A stretch of 64,000 nucleotides of DNA from Terrimesophilobacter sp963702165. GTDB lineage: Bacteria > Actinomycetota > Actinomycetes > Actinomycetales > Microbacteriaceae. The position numbers and the translations under genes are program-made. A model generated the notes under the pieces. It searched no databases. It saw nothing but the letters and a program-made list of their open reading frames with translations, and was not told the origin of the DNA. This document shows, one piece after another, positions 1 through 9,594 of the stretch (positions are counted from its first letter, which is position 1; each line of letters starts with the position of its first letter). Location: NCBI GenBank assembly GCA_963702165.1, contig OY969722.1, positions 2,666,001-2,730,000 on the forward strand, written 5' to 3'.

Positions 1-596
1 CGGCCGGCATCTTCGCCACCAGCCCCGGCTGGCGCATCGTCGCCCCGTCGACGGCCGCCGACTACATCGGCCTGATGAACGCGGCGCTCGCACTGCAGGA
101 CCCGGTGCTGGTCATCGAGCACGTCGACCTGTACGGCACCGCCGACAAGGTCCCGGACGGCGACCTCGACTATGTGATCCCGCCCGGCACCGCGGCCATC
201 CGCCGCTCCGGCAACGACGTCACCGTCATCAGCTACCTGTCGATGGTGGCGCACAGCCTCGAGGCCATCGAGCAGACCGGCATCGACGCCGAGCTGATCG
301 ACCTGCGCTGGCTCGACCGGGCATCCATCGACTGGGACACCATCGGCGAGTCCATCAAGAAGACCAACAACGTGCTGATCGTCGAGCAGGGCGCGCAGGG
401 AACGTCGTACGGCGGCTGGCTGGCCGACGAGCTGCAGCGCCGCTTCTTCGACTGGCTCGACCAGCCGATCGAGCGCGTCACCGGCGGCGAGGCCAGCCCG
501 AGCATCTCGAAGGTGCTCGAGCGTGCAGCGATCGCCCGCACCGAAGAAGTCGTCGCAGGACTGGAGAAGGTTCGTCGCGGATGGGGTGGTAAGTGA
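1..596 (+). CDS. 2-oxo-acid dehydrogenase E1 component, beta subunit (C-terminal part)
   Basis: The reading frame is open from base 3 and is cut by the window edge, so only about the last 197 residues are seen. The segment matches the C-terminal half of transketolase-like E1-beta subunits of pyruvate, branched-chain or acetoin dehydrogenases: SPGWRIVAPSTAADYIGLM, then the domain with DVTVISYLSM, ELIDLRWL and VIVEQGAQGTSYGG-like sequence. E1 decarboxylates a 2-oxo acid with thiamine diphosphate and passes the acyl group to the lipoyl arm of E2. The stop overlaps the E2 start directly downstream (TGATG), so the two are probably translationally coupled. The exact substrate cannot be told from this fragment. 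Confidence 0.85.
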   Translation, partial: AGIFATSPGWRIVAPSTAADYIGLMNAALALQDPVLVIEHVDLYGTADKVPDGDLDYVIPPGTAAIRRSGNDVTVISYLSMVAHSLEAIEQTGIDAELIDLRWLDRASIDWDTIGESIKKTNNVLIVEQGAQGTSYGGWLADELQRRFFDWLDQPIERVTGGEASPSISKVLERAAIARTEEVVAGLEKVRRGWGGK

Positions 597-1883
597 TGGC
601 GATCGTCATCCGGATGCCAGAGGTCCTGACCGGCGCGACCGAGGCGGCCCTGCAGAGCTGGCTCGTGAAGCCGGGCGACACGATCGCCGTCGGCCAGACC
701 ATTGCCGAGGTGGAGACCGAGAAGGCCATCGTCGAGTACGCAGGCGGAGGAGGCAGGCACCCTGGCCGGGGTCCTCATCGAGACCGGTGTGCAGGTCGAT
801 GTCGGCACGCCGATCGCGGTGCTGGCCGAAGCCGGGGGAGTCGGCGGATGCCGCGCTCGCCGCGGCTGGCAAGCTCGGAGCCGCCGTTCCGACGGAGAAC
901 TCCGAGGACACCGCGGCAGCGGTCGACACGGATGCCGCACTGAAGGCGGATGCGCCGGCCAACATCGCGGCGACCGCCCCGGCGGACGCGGCTGCAGGTG
1001 ATTCGGCCACCGAGGCCGATCACAGCCGTCGCTTCGCGAGCCCGCTCGTGCGCCGGCTCGCGCGCGAACGCGGACTCGACCTGAGCTCGGTGGCAGGCAG
1101 CGGCCCGAGCGGCCGCATCGTACGCCGCGACCTGGACGGACTGGCCGCAGCACCGGCCGCAGCCCGCAGCGCAGGCGGCTGCGCCAGCCGTGCCGACCGG
1201 CGGCTTCACCGACGTTCCGCACACCGGGATGCGCCGCGCGATCGCCCGCCGGCTCACCGAGAGCAAGACCACCATCCCGCACTTCTACCTGAGCGCCGAC
1301 TGTCGCATGGACGCTCTGTTCGAACTGCGGAAGACGGTCAACGAGTTCGGCACCGACAAGGTGTCGGTGAACGACTTCGTGGTGAAGGCGGTCGCGCGGC
1401 GCGTTCCGCGACGTGCCAGAGGCGAACGCGATCTGGACCGACGACGGCCGTCCGCCGCTTCGACGACGTCGACATCGCCATCGCCGTCGCCATCGAGGGC
1501 GGCCTGATCACGCCGGTGGTGCGCGCCGTGGACAAGCGGTCCGCTCAGCGAGGTGAGCGCGGACATCCGGCAGCTCGCCGAGCGCGGTCGCGACCGGCGG
1601 GCTCAAGCAGCACGAGCTCGAGGGCGGGTCGTTCTCGGTCTCGAACCTGGGGATGTACGGCACCACCGAGTTCTCGGCGATCATCAACCCGCCGCAGTCC
1701 GGCATCCTCGCGGTCGGTGCGGCGACGCAGCGTCCGGTCGTCGTCGACGGTGAGCTGAGTGTCGCGACGGTCATGACCGTGACGCTGTCGGCGGATCACC
1801 GGGTGCTCGACGGTGCGCTCGCGGCCCAGTGGCTCGCGGCGTTCGTGAAGCGCATCGAGAATCCCGTCAGCATTCTTGTCTGA
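596..1883 (+). pseudogene. Dihydrolipoamide acyltransferase (E2), frameshifted as sequenced
   Basis: E2 carries the acyl group on a lipoyl lysine and transfers it to CoA. The rebuilt protein has an N-terminal lipoyl domain (lysine in ETEKAIVEY), an Ala/Pro linker, an E3-binding domain (FASPLVRRLARERGLDLSSV, then GRIVRRDL) and a CoA-acyltransferase domain ending with the catalytic motif DHRVLDG. As written it is broken by about seven single-base insertions near 743, 838, 1165, 1399, 1449, 1542 and 1592. Removing them joins the start frame to the stop frame exactly. Most duplicate a neighbouring G or C. I read this as sequence error in a functional gene. ATG at 596 is chosen; GTG at 593 is possible. 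Confidence 0.8.
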
Positions 1884-1890
1884 CGGGTGA

Positions 1891-1923
1891 GGCGGTCGAC
1901 GCTTTCGGGTAGCGTCGACCGCC
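1891..1923. terminator. Bidirectional stem-loop terminator between E2 and MMPL genes
   Basis: A perfect 13-bp inverted repeat (GGCGGTCGACGCT, with its complement at 1911-1923) and a 7-base loop lies between two convergent genes, 8 bases after the E2 stop. It has no T-tract, as is common in actinobacteria, and could serve both strands. Confidence 0.7.
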
Positions 1924-1967
1924 TCGTACCACCTCACCTCGGGGTCGGTCACACCGATCCCTCGGCC

Positions 1968-4184
1968 TCAGCTCTCGCGCAAACCCCAGCGCGCGTGCAG
2001 CCGCTTCATCCACCGCGGCGCCCACCACATGATGCGCTGCTGCCAGGTCATGAACGCGGGCACGAGCAGGCAGCGCACGACCGTCGCGTCCAGCGTCACC
2101 GCGACCGCGAGGGCGACACCGAGCTGCTTGATCACCATGAGGTCGCCGGTCGCAAAGCCCGCGAAGACGACCACGATGATGAGCGCGGCCGATGAGATGA
2201 TGCGGCCGGAGCGCTGCAGTCCGGTGGCGATGGCCTCGCGCGCGCCGACCCCGGCGTCCACCTGCTCCTTGATCCGGGACAGGATGAACATCTCGTAGTC
2301 CATGGCCAGACCGAAGCCGAACACCAGGGTCAGCAGCAGCACGAGCACATCGACGCCGTGCACGACGTCCGGGTCGAAATTCAGAGGGCCGGCGAAGTTG
2401 CCCTGCTCGAAGCCCCACACCAGCACGCCGATGGACGCGCCGAGGGACAGCGCGCTGGCCACGAGTGCCTTCAGCGGCACGACGAGCGAACCGGTCATAA
2501 GGAACAGCAGCAAGATGGTGCCGAGCGCGATCACCAGCACCGCCCAGCCCGCGCTGCCGATCAGCGACTCGGAGAAGTCGACGGTGCGCGCGTCGGTTCC
2601 GGTGACCCAGTTGGGGAACTCGGGACGGTCAGCGCGGATTTCGTGGACGACCTCGATGCCGTCCGCCGGGTCCACCTGGACGTTCACGCGCCAGCCGTCG
2701 CCCGACTGGGCCGGCGCAGCCACCGACTGAACCCCGGCGAGCGACTCGACTTCGGCCGCCCACGATTCGGCATCCGCTTCGGTCCTAGTGACCAGGGCCA
2801 CTCGCGGGGCGCGCGCATCCGGGAACTCGTCGGCAAGCGTGGTGATGAAGTCGTATTGCGTCGAGGAGGCAGGAATGGCGTCGACGCTGGTGTTGGCGAG
2901 CTGCAGGTTCAGCAGCGGGCTGCCGACCGCGATGAGCGCGGCGGCGCAGGCGATGGTCACGAGCGCCGGCTGCCGTTGCACCTGCCGCGTCAGCCTCGAG
3001 AAGAAGCCGTCGTCCGGTGCCACATCACCGAAGCGGGCGATCGGCCTGCCTATGAGCGGGATGCGGGTGAGAGATCCGGGCCTTGCCAGCCTGTCCCCGG
3101 CCAGCGACAGCAGCGCGGGGATCAGGGTCAGCGCCGAGAGGATGGCGATGACCGTGACAGCAAGGGCGCCGACCCCGATGGCCCGCACAATGTTCGGCTC
3201 GAACACGAGCAAACCGAGGGAGGCGATGCCGAACGTCGTGCCGGAGTAGAAGACCGTGCGGCCGGCCGTGTCCGCCGTCCTGGTGATCGCGTCGAGCCGG
3301 TGCTCTTTGCCGAGGGGGCCGTGCGCGCGGTACTCCTCCCGGAAGCGGCTGACCATGAGCAACCCGTAATCGATCGAGAGGCCGAGACCGACGGCCGTGA
3401 CCACGTTGACGATCGTGGTGTCGATGTCCATGACGTAGGTGAAGGCGAACAGCGCCCCAAGAGCGCCGACGATCGCCGCGATCGCTCCGGCGAGCGGCAT
3501 CCCGGCCGCGATGAACCCGCCGAACACCACGAGCATCACCACAAGCGCGATCGGCAGGGCGACCATCTCGCCGCGAGCGAGGTCGTTCTCGGAGACCTTG
3601 ACGATCGAATCGATGAGCAGGCTGCCGCCGCCGACCTCCACCGTGGCATCCGGGAACTCGGCGCGAAGTTCATCTGCAGTGGCGCGCAGCTCGGCGGCAA
3701 CCTGGTCGACGACCTTCACGTCCGGATCCTCGCCGTCGACTCCCTCGATGGTGGCGGTGAACAGCACACCCTGGTCGTCGGCGGAGAACACCGGGGCAAG
3801 CTCGGGCAGCCGAGACCCGTCGGGGAGGGTTGGCGCGATGAGCGGGTTCACGAAGTCGACGTGATCGAGTCCGCCCAGGCTGTCGCCCAGTGCGCCCGCC
3901 GCGGTCGCCAGCTTCGGATCGTCGAGTTCGACGCCGTGCACCAGCAGCGTGAGGGATTCGGTCTGTTTGCCGTTGGCACTCAGCAGCGCGTCGGCGTCGG
4001 CCGCTTCACCACCGGCGCCCGGCGCCGCGCTGACCAGGCGCCCGAACAGCGAGTCACCGGTTGCGCCGACCAGAGCCGTCGAGACGGCGATCGCCAGGAC
4101 GACGATCCAACCGCACAGGGTGAGCCAAGGATGTGCTGCCGAGGCTCTACCTATTCGTGCCAGCGGCCCCACGCGCATACGCAA
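1968..4184 (-). CDS. MMPL/RND-family membrane transporter
   Basis: This 738-residue protein has the MMPL layout: one N-terminal transmembrane helix, a large outside domain, a block of membrane helices, a second outside domain and a final helix block. Visible family sequences include GLGLSIDYGLLMVSRFREE in the first block and FGFGLAMDYEMFILSRIKE in the second, the two halves of the internal duplication. Such proteins use proton flow to export lipids or drugs. The length fits the short actinobacterial MMPL class, not the long mycobacterial MmpL proteins. It ends 3 bases from the PLP-enzyme gene on the same strand, so co-transcription is likely. Substrate unknown. Confidence 0.88.
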   Translation of the reverse strand: MRMRVGPLARIGRASAAHPWLTLCGWIVVLAIAVSTALVGATGDSLFGRLVSAAPGAGGEAADADALLSANGKQTESLTLLVHGVELDDPKLATAAGALGDSLGGLDHVDFVNPLIAPTLPDGSRLPELAPVFSADDQGVLFTATIEGVDGEDPDVKVVDQVAAELRATADELRAEFPDATVEVGGGSLLIDSIVKVSENDLARGEMVALPIALVVMLVVFGGFIAAGMPLAGAIAAIVGALGALFAFTYVMDIDTTIVNVVTAVGLGLSIDYGLLMVSRFREEYRAHGPLGKEHRLDAITRTADTAGRTVFYSGTTFGIASLGLLVFEPNIVRAIGVGALAVTVIAILSALTLIPALLSLAGDRLARPGSLTRIPLIGRPIARFGDVAPDDGFFSRLTRQVQRQPALVTIACAAALIAVGSPLLNLQLANTSVDAIPASSTQYDFITTLADEFPDARAPRVALVTRTEADAESWAAEVESLAGVQSVAAPAQSGDGWRVNVQVDPADGIEVVHEIRADRPEFPNWVTGTDARTVDFSESLIGSAGWAVLVIALGTILLLFLMTGSLVVPLKALVASALSLGASIGVLVWGFEQGNFAGPLNFDPDVVHGVDVLVLLLTLVFGFGLAMDYEMFILSRIKEQVDAGVGAREAIATGLQRSGRIISSAALIIVVVFAGFATGDLMVIKQLGVALAVAVTLDATVVRCLLVPAFMTWQQRIMWWAPRWMKRLHARWGLRES

Positions 4185-4187
4185 AGA

Positions 4188-5399
4188 CTATCGGTGCAGC
4201 AGCGTTGCCTCTGACTCGAACGAGGCGGCTGCCTCGAGCGCGTGCAGCAGGTCCGCCCACAGGTCGTCGACGTGTTCGAGGCCGATCGAGATCCGCACGA
4301 TCCCACCGCCCGGCTTGGCCGCTGCGGCGACCGGCCGGTGGGTCAGGCTGGCCGGGTGCTGTGCAAGCGAGTCGACGCCGCCGAGGGACACCGCGTGCGT
4401 GATGAGCTTCAGCGACTCGGTGAACCGCGCCGCCGCGTCGTAGCCACCCGCCAGCTCGATCGAGATCATCGAACCCGGTCCGGACTGCTGGCGTCCGATG
4501 AGACCCAGCGGGTCGCATCCGGGAAGCGACGGATGCATCACCCGATTCAGCGCCGGATGCTCGGCCAGCCGCCGCGCGAGTTCTGTCGCGGTCTCCTGCT
4601 GCGCGCGAACCCGGATCGGCAGGGTGCGCAGCCCACGGTGCAGCAGGTACGCCGAGAGGGGGTGCAGCAGCCCGCCGGTGAGCGCGCGGACGTGCCGCAG
4701 CTTCTTCGCCCACTCCTCGTTCGTCGCGACGACACCGCCGACGACGTCGCCGTGACCGCCCAGGTACTTGGTCGCGCTGTGCAGCACGAGGGTAACGCCC
4801 AGTTCGATCGGGCGCTGCAGCACCGGGGTGGCGAAGGTGTTGTCGATGAGCACCGGCACATCGCCGGCGGCGGCCACCAGAGCGGCGATGTCGATGAGCT
4901 CAAGGGTCGGGTTGGCGGGAGACTCGATCACCACGAGGCCGGTGTCCGGCCGGATGGCGTCGGCGATGCCGTCAGCGTCGGCCCAGGTCACGCTCGTGCC
5001 GACCAGACCGGTGTCGAGCACATGGTCGGTGCCGCCATAGAGCGGGCGCACCGCGACGATGTGCGGTTTGCCGTCGGAGACGGTGGCGAGCAGGCACGCG
5101 GTGAGGGCTGCCATGCCGCTGGAGTAGGCGACGGCCGTCTCCGAGCCCTCGAGGGACGCGAGCGCCGTCTCGAAGCGGGCGACGCCCGGCTGCCAGAGGC
5201 GCTGGTAGACCGCCGAGTGGCCGGGCAGCAGCGGGCCGCCGGTTGCGAGCTGTTCGTAGGCGTCGCCGCCGTGCTCGACATCGGGCAGCGGGTTGGTGGA
5301 CGACAGGTCGATCACCGGAACGTGCGAACCGCTCTCGGTGACGCCCTCCATTCCGGCGTGGACGGCGCGGGTCTCGAAGTGCTGCTGCTCAGTCGTCAT
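4188..5399 (-). CDS. Cys/Met metabolism PLP-dependent enzyme (cystathionine gamma-synthase/lyase family)
   Basis: A 403-residue fold-type I PLP enzyme. Family signatures are AVAYSSGMAALTACLL, VVIESPANPTLELIDI and the cofactor lysine in SATKYLGGHGDVVGG. C-terminal SIGLEHVDDLWADL is typical. It may be a cystathionine gamma-synthase, gamma-lyase or methionine gamma-lyase; these cannot be separated by eye. The frame continues upstream to 5543, but MTTEQQHFETRAVHAG at 5399 matches the usual family start. The AsnC-type regulator at 5533 is divergent, which suggests it controls this gene in response to an amino acid. Confidence 0.88.
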   Translation of the reverse strand: MTTEQQHFETRAVHAGMEGVTESGSHVPVIDLSSTNPLPDVEHGGDAYEQLATGGPLLPGHSAVYQRLWQPGVARFETALASLEGSETAVAYSSGMAALTACLLATVSDGKPHIVAVRPLYGGTDHVLDTGLVGTSVTWADADGIADAIRPDTGLVVIESPANPTLELIDIAALVAAAGDVPVLIDNTFATPVLQRPIELGVTLVLHSATKYLGGHGDVVGGVVATNEEWAKKLRHVRALTGGLLHPLSAYLLHRGLRTLPIRVRAQQETATELARRLAEHPALNRVMHPSLPGCDPLGLIGRQQSGPGSMISIELAGGYDAAARFTESLKLITHAVSLGGVDSLAQHPASLTHRPVAAAAKPGGGIVRISIGLEHVDDLWADLLHALEAAASFESEATLLHR

Positions 5400-5469
5400 G
5401 CTCGTCACCGAAGCAGATTCCGCACGCCCGCGCAAGCATCCGCGCATGATCGTGAGACGATGGGCATGT

Positions 5470-5490
5470 TTGGCGAAGAATCTGCGCCAA
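5470..5490. promoter_or_regulatory. Candidate operator between PLP enzyme and AsnC regulator
   Basis: TTGGCG-N9-CGCCAA is a perfect 6-bp dyad in the divergent promoter space, 43 bases before the AsnC-type start. Lrp/AsnC proteins usually bind such dyads and repress themselves. The assignment is inference from position only. Confidence 0.35.
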
Positions 5491-5532
5491 CTGGCCTTTT
5501 CGGGCATCCGCGGTTGAAGAAGGGCGAAGCGC

Positions 5533-5988
5533 ATGGACGACATCGATCGGGCGCTGCTGCGCGTGCTGTCCTCGAACGCGCGAATGTCGGGCTCTGCGCT
5601 GGCGAGCGCTGTCGGCGTGGCCGAGTCGACGGTGTCGCTGCGGCTCAGGCGGCTGCGAAGCGATGGGTACTTGCGCGGCTACCGTGCCGATATCGATCTG
5701 GCGGCGCTGGGGATGACGGTGCAGGCGCTCATCTCGATTCGGCTGGTGTCGATCGAGCGCGACGACATCGAGCGGTTCCGGGTGGAGGCGCCGTCCTGGC
5801 CGGGCGTGCTCGGGCTGTTCCACATGGCCGGGGCGGATGACTTCCTGCTGCACGTTGCTGCCCGCAACTCGAGCGAGCTGCGCGACTTCGTGCTCGAGCA
5901 CCTGGCGGCGCATCCGGCAGTGCAGCACACCGAGACGAACCTGATCTTCGACCACGTGACCGGGTCTGGCGTCGAGTCGCTGCTCTGA
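5533..5988 (+). CDS. Lrp/AsnC family transcriptional regulator
   Basis: A 151-residue protein with an N-terminal winged helix (MDDIDRALLRVLSSNARMSG, then VAESTVSLRLRRL as recognition helix) and a C-terminal RAM ligand-binding domain (GLFHMAGADDFLLHVAARN is the typical core with Gly and Asp ligands). These regulators bind an amino acid and form octamers. The divergent position beside a Cys/Met PLP enzyme points to a sulfur or branched amino acid as effector; this is inference. It converges on the DUF4032 gene, with a palindromic repeat in between. Confidence 0.88.
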   Translation: MDDIDRALLRVLSSNARMSGSALASAVGVAESTVSLRLRRLRSDGYLRGYRADIDLAALGMTVQALISIRLVSIERDDIERFRVEAPSWPGVLGLFHMAGADDFLLHVAARNSSELRDFVLEHLAAHPAVQHTETNLIFDHVTGSGVESLL

Positions 5989-5997
5989 CCCTGTCCT

Positions 5998-6102
5998 CCC
6001 TGTTATGCAGGAGATTCCCCGTTATGCAGGAGATTCCGGGCTTCAGAGGGGTTTTGTTCGGCATCCGGGGGCGTCAAGGCAGAAATGTCCTGCACAACAG
6101 GG
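5998..6102. repeat. Intergenic palindromic element, family II, copy A
   Basis: Two direct copies of a left arm (CCCTGTTATGCAGGA at 5998-6012 and GTTATGCAGGAGATTCC at 6021-6037) are followed by one right arm (TCCTGCACAACAGGG at 6088-6102). Arms pair with one mismatch. It lies between convergent genes (AsnC and DUF4032). A second copy in mirror orientation is at 10270-10374. It probably ends transcription from both sides. Confidence 0.65.
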
Positions 6103-6123
6103 GTTGCCCGCCCAGGTGGAGAG

Positions 6124-7389
6124 TCAGACCAGGTCGCGCCAGTCGACGTTGATCGGGAGGGTGATGGCGTCGGTCGCCGGGTTGAAGACCGTCGCCTCGT
6201 CCCGGCGGTGCCGCAGCACCGTGTCGATGTACGAGGTCAGCGCCTCGGCGAGCGGGACATCCCGTTGCTCGCTTTCGGACAGGAACCAGCGGTGGTCGAG
6301 CAGCTGGTGGAAGATCTCCGCCGGCTCGAGCTTGCCCTGCAAGTCGCGGGGGATGGCACGCGTGATCGGCTCGAACACTGAGGCCAGCCACTCGTGCGCG
6401 ACCATCTCCTCGTCCTCCTCGCCCGGGTGGAAGGTGGCCGCGTAGGAGTCGAGGTCGTTCAGCAGGCGCCTGGCCTGATTCTCCTGCACGTCCAGCCCGG
6501 TCAGGCGCAGCAGTCGGCGCTGGTGGTGGCCCGCATCGACGACCTTCGGCTGGATGACGACGCGAGTGCCGTCCTCGTCGGTCTTGATGGCGAGTTCCTC
6601 GATATCGAACCCGAGCTCGTTGAGCCGCCGCACCCGCTCGGCGATGCGCCAGCGTTCGGATGACTCGAACGTCTCGATGCCGGTGAGCTCGGTCCACAGG
6701 GTGCGGTAGGCGGCGACGATGCCGTTGCTGACCTCGACAGGGTCGGTCTCCTCATCCAGCTTCCCGCCCGCGGCGAGGTCGAGCAGTTCGCCGGCGATGT
6801 TCACCCGCGCGATCTCGAGGTCGTTCTCCCGCTGGCCGTCGGAGAGCCGCGCGTGCAGGTCGCCGGTCTCGGCGTCGACGAGGTAGGCGGCGAACGCGCC
6901 GGCATCCCGCCGGAACAGCGTGTTGGACAGCGACACGTCGCCCCAGAAGAACCCGATGATGTGCAGCCGCACGAGCAGCACCGCAAGGGCGTCGATCAGC
7001 CGGGTCGCGGTGTCCGGGCGCAGCCGCTGTGAGTACAGCGCCCGGTAGGGGAGCGAGAACTTGAGGTGCCGGGTGACCAGCGCGGCGTCGAGCGGGTTGC
7101 CCTCGTCATCCTTTCGGTTGGTGACGTAGGCAACCGGCTCGACGCACGGCACGTCCATCCGCTGCAGCGTCCGCAGCAGGTCGTACTCGCGGCGGGCGAG
7201 TTCGGCGGAGGTCTCCTTGATCGCGACGACGTAGCCGCTGAGGTAGGCGAAGCGAACCAGGTGCCGCGAAATGCCCTTCGGCAGCGCGGCAATGCTCTGG
7301 GCAGGCCACACATCGAGCGGCAGATCCCAGGGCAGGTCGAGCAGCCCGGGATCGGCGGTCGCCGACGTGATGTTCAGGGAAGCGGACAT
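6124..7389 (-). CDS. DUF4032 domain protein (atypical kinase-like)
   Basis: This 421-residue protein matches the actinobacterial DUF4032 family, related to lipopolysaccharide-kinase-like folds. Kinase-like elements are visible: VVAIKETSAELARREYDLL (lysine and helix C), LHIIGFFWGDVSLSNTLFRRD (catalytic-loop-like with Asp and Asn) and YLVDAETGDLH in place of DFG. The C-terminal half (about 230-421) with RRLLRLTGLDVQENQARRLL is the family-specific part. The substrate is not known. It lies 17 bases downstream of the ABC ATPase on the same strand, so they probably share a transcript. Confidence 0.82.
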   Translation of the reverse strand: MSASLNITSATADPGLLDLPWDLPLDVWPAQSIAALPKGISRHLVRFAYLSGYVVAIKETSAELARREYDLLRTLQRMDVPCVEPVAYVTNRKDDEGNPLDAALVTRHLKFSLPYRALYSQRLRPDTATRLIDALAVLLVRLHIIGFFWGDVSLSNTLFRRDAGAFAAYLVDAETGDLHARLSDGQRENDLEIARVNIAGELLDLAAGGKLDEETDPVEVSNGIVAAYRTLWTELTGIETFESSERWRIAERVRRLNELGFDIEELAIKTDEDGTRVVIQPKVVDAGHHQRRLLRLTGLDVQENQARRLLNDLDSYAATFHPGEEDEEMVAHEWLASVFEPITRAIPRDLQGKLEPAEIFHQLLDHRWFLSESEQRDVPLAEALTSYIDTVLRHRRDEATVFNPATDAITLPINVDWRDLV

Positions 7390-7406
7390 ATTCCCTTTCG
7401 CGCTGC

Positions 7407-8501
7407 TCAGTCCTTGACCGCTGGGTTCAGGCGCTGGCCGGTCTCCGTGTCGAACAGGTGGATGTGGCGCTCCTCCGGAAGGATCAGCACCTTGTCGCCC
7501 TCAACCGGGTGGTTGCGGCCGTCGACTCGCGCGACGACGTCGACCCGGTTGCCCTCGACCACGGTGTGCCCGTACAGGTAGGCGTCCGCGCCCAGTTCCT
7601 CGACAAGGTCGACGTCGATCGGAAGACCGTCACCCTCTGTGGCGACCCGGACATCCTCGGGGCGGATGCCGATGGTCGCCTGGTTGCCGCTCGCGCTCGC
7701 GAGGATGTCCCGCGCGACCGGAGCGACGTGGCTGCCGAACTGCACTCCGCCGTCGGCGAAGTCGACGGGGAACAGGTTCATGGCCGGCGACCCGATGAAG
7801 CCGGCGACGAACACGTTGACCGGGCTCTCATACAGGTCGCGGGGTGTGCCCACCTGCTGCAGCACGCCATCCTTGAGCACCGCGATGCGGTCGCCCATGG
7901 TCAGCGCCTCGACCTGGTCGTGGGTGACGTAGACCGTGGTGACGCCGAGGCGGCGCTGCAGCGACGCGATCTGGGTGCGGGTCTGCACGCGCAGCTTCGC
8001 GTCGAGGTTCGACAGCGGCTCATCCATCAGGAAGACGTGGGGCTGACGCACGATCGCGCGGCCCATCGCCACACGCTGACGCTGACCACCCGAGAGCGCC
8101 TTCGGCTTGCGCGCCAGGTACGGCTCGAGGTCGAGAAGCTTCGCGGCCTCAAGGACGCGCGTTGCGCGCTCATCCTTGGCCACGCCGGCGATCTTCAACG
8201 CGAAGCCCATGTTCTCGGCGACGGTCATGTGCGGGTAGAGCGCGTAGTTCTGGAAGACCATGGCGATGTCACGGTCCTTCGGAGGCATGTCGGTGACGTC
8301 ACGCTCGCCGATCAGGATCCTGCCTTCGTTCACCTCTTCGAGGCCCGCAAGCATCCGGAGCGCAGTCGACTTGCCGCTTCCGGAGGGGCCGACCATGACG
8401 AGGAATTCCCCATCGCCGACCTCGAGACTCAGGTCGCTGACCGCGGGAATGGTGGATCCGGGATAGATGCGGGTCGCGTCATCGAACGTGACTGTTGCCA
8501 T
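7407..8501 (-). CDS. Sugar ABC transporter ATP-binding protein (MsmK/UgpC type)
   Basis: A 364-residue ATPase with Walker A GPSGSGKST, Q-loop FQNYALYPHMT, signature LSGGQRQRVAMGRAI, Walker B VFLMDEPLSNLD and H-loop VYVTHD, followed by a C-terminal TOBE/MalK-like regulatory domain (about 240-364). This architecture is typical of shared ATPases that power several carbohydrate importers. No permease or binding protein is adjacent, which fits a multi-use MsiK-type ATPase. The start has a clear purine-rich leader (GGAG in the tract before ATG at 8501). Confidence 0.92.
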   Translation of the reverse strand: MATVTFDDATRIYPGSTIPAVSDLSLEVGDGEFLVMVGPSGSGKSTALRMLAGLEEVNEGRILIGERDVTDMPPKDRDIAMVFQNYALYPHMTVAENMGFALKIAGVAKDERATRVLEAAKLLDLEPYLARKPKALSGGQRQRVAMGRAIVRQPHVFLMDEPLSNLDAKLRVQTRTQIASLQRRLGVTTVYVTHDQVEALTMGDRIAVLKDGVLQQVGTPRDLYESPVNVFVAGFIGSPAMNLFPVDFADGGVQFGSHVAPVARDILASASGNQATIGIRPEDVRVATEGDGLPIDVDLVEELGADAYLYGHTVVEGNRVDVVARVDGRNHPVEGDKVLILPEERHIHLFDTETGQRLNPAVKD

Positions 8502-8667
8502 TTTTTGTTTTCTCCTTCACCGGCAGGTACGTGCCGGACGATCCGTAGTGATGGAATCGCGACGGCGCACCATCGCTTGATGGCCATTATGGCACCGTCC
8601 CTGCTGTGAGATAGCCCGGGCCTAACGGCTAGGCTGGCGGGTGGAAATTCATAACAAGCGAGGTTCC

Positions 8668-9594
8668 ATGAGTGCCGGTTCCGGTGATTCCCAACTCTCG
8701 AAAGCAGAGCGGCGCAACGCCGCGCGTGAGAAAGCACGGCAGCTTCGTGAGGAGCAGAAGAAGAAGGAACGGCGCAATCGCTTCCTGATCCAGGGCGGCA
8801 TCATCGTCGCCATCCTTGCCGTCATCGCGGTCGTCGCGCTGGTCATCGTGAACGCTGTGCGTCCTCCCGCGGCAGGGCCGCAGAACATGCTGAGCGACGG
8901 CATCAAGATCGGCCAGAACTTCGAAGCGATGCGCACACCTGGGCTGCGTCCGGGAAGCGCCCCCGTGCCTGCGAAGACCAACGAACCCGATGTCCTCGAC
9001 ATCCAGATCTGGGTCGACTACATGTGCCCGTACTGCGGAGGCTTCGAGCGCGCCAACGCCGAGCAGCTGAGCCAGCTCGTGGAGAGCGGTTCCGCCACCC
9101 TCGAGATCCACCCGATCTCATTCCTTGACCGGGCATCCGCCGGCACCCAGTACTCGACCCGTGCGGCGAACGCCGCCGCGTGCGTCGCGAACTACTCACC
9201 GGACAAGTTCTTCGCGTTCAACCAGCTGCTGTTCGCCAACCAGCCCGCGGAAGGCACGGCAGGCCTCAGCAATGATGAGCTCATTCAGCTCACCAAGCAG
9301 GTCGGCGTTTCCCGCTCCAGCGACATCGTCCAGTGCGTCGAGAGCCAGAAATTCAAGTCCTGGGTGAAGGGTGCCACCGACCGTGCCCTCAACGGTCCGG
9401 TCGCCGGCACCGAGCTGGAGAAGATCCAGGGCACCCCGACCGTTCTGGTGAACGGGCAGCAGTACCAGTACACGATCGACCCGAAGACGGGTGAGTTCGA
9501 TCCGGATGAGTTCGCGCGCTTCCTGACGCAGGTGCTCGGTTCGCAGTTCATCCAGGAGCCGACCCCCACCCCGACGCCGCCTGCTGGAGGCTAG
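8668..9594 (+). CDS. Membrane-anchored thioredoxin-fold protein (DsbA-like)
   Basis: The N-terminus is a very charged cytoplasmic coiled region (about 10-35, rich in Lys, Arg and Glu), then one transmembrane helix (FLIQGGIIVAILAVIAVVAL), then an outside domain with active site CPYC in YMCPYCGGFE and the cis-Pro region GTPTVLVNGQ. This is the DsbA/BdbD-like layout of actinobacterial secreted-protein oxidases. The C-terminus ends in a short Pro/Thr tail. ATG at 8668 is preferred over an in-frame GTG at 8641 because it has a purine-rich sequence before it. A TAGGCT -10-like element is near 8629. Confidence 0.87.
   Translation: MSAGSGDSQLSKAERRNAAREKARQLREEQKKKERRNRFLIQGGIIVAILAVIAVVALVIVNAVRPPAAGPQNMLSDGIKIGQNFEAMRTPGLRPGSAPVPAKTNEPDVLDIQIWVDYMCPYCGGFERANAEQLSQLVESGSATLEIHPISFLDRASAGTQYSTRAANAAACVANYSPDKFFAFNQLLFANQPAEGTAGLSNDELIQLTKQVGVSRSSDIVQCVESQKFKSWVKGATDRALNGPVAGTELEKIQGTPTVLVNGQQYQYTIDPKTGEFDPDEFARFLTQVLGSQFIQEPTPTPTPPAGG

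Noticed and set aside
2358..4214. Plus-strand open frame of 618 codons over the MMPL gene
   Set aside because: Antisense shadow, very rich in Arg and Gly, without domain or ribosome site.
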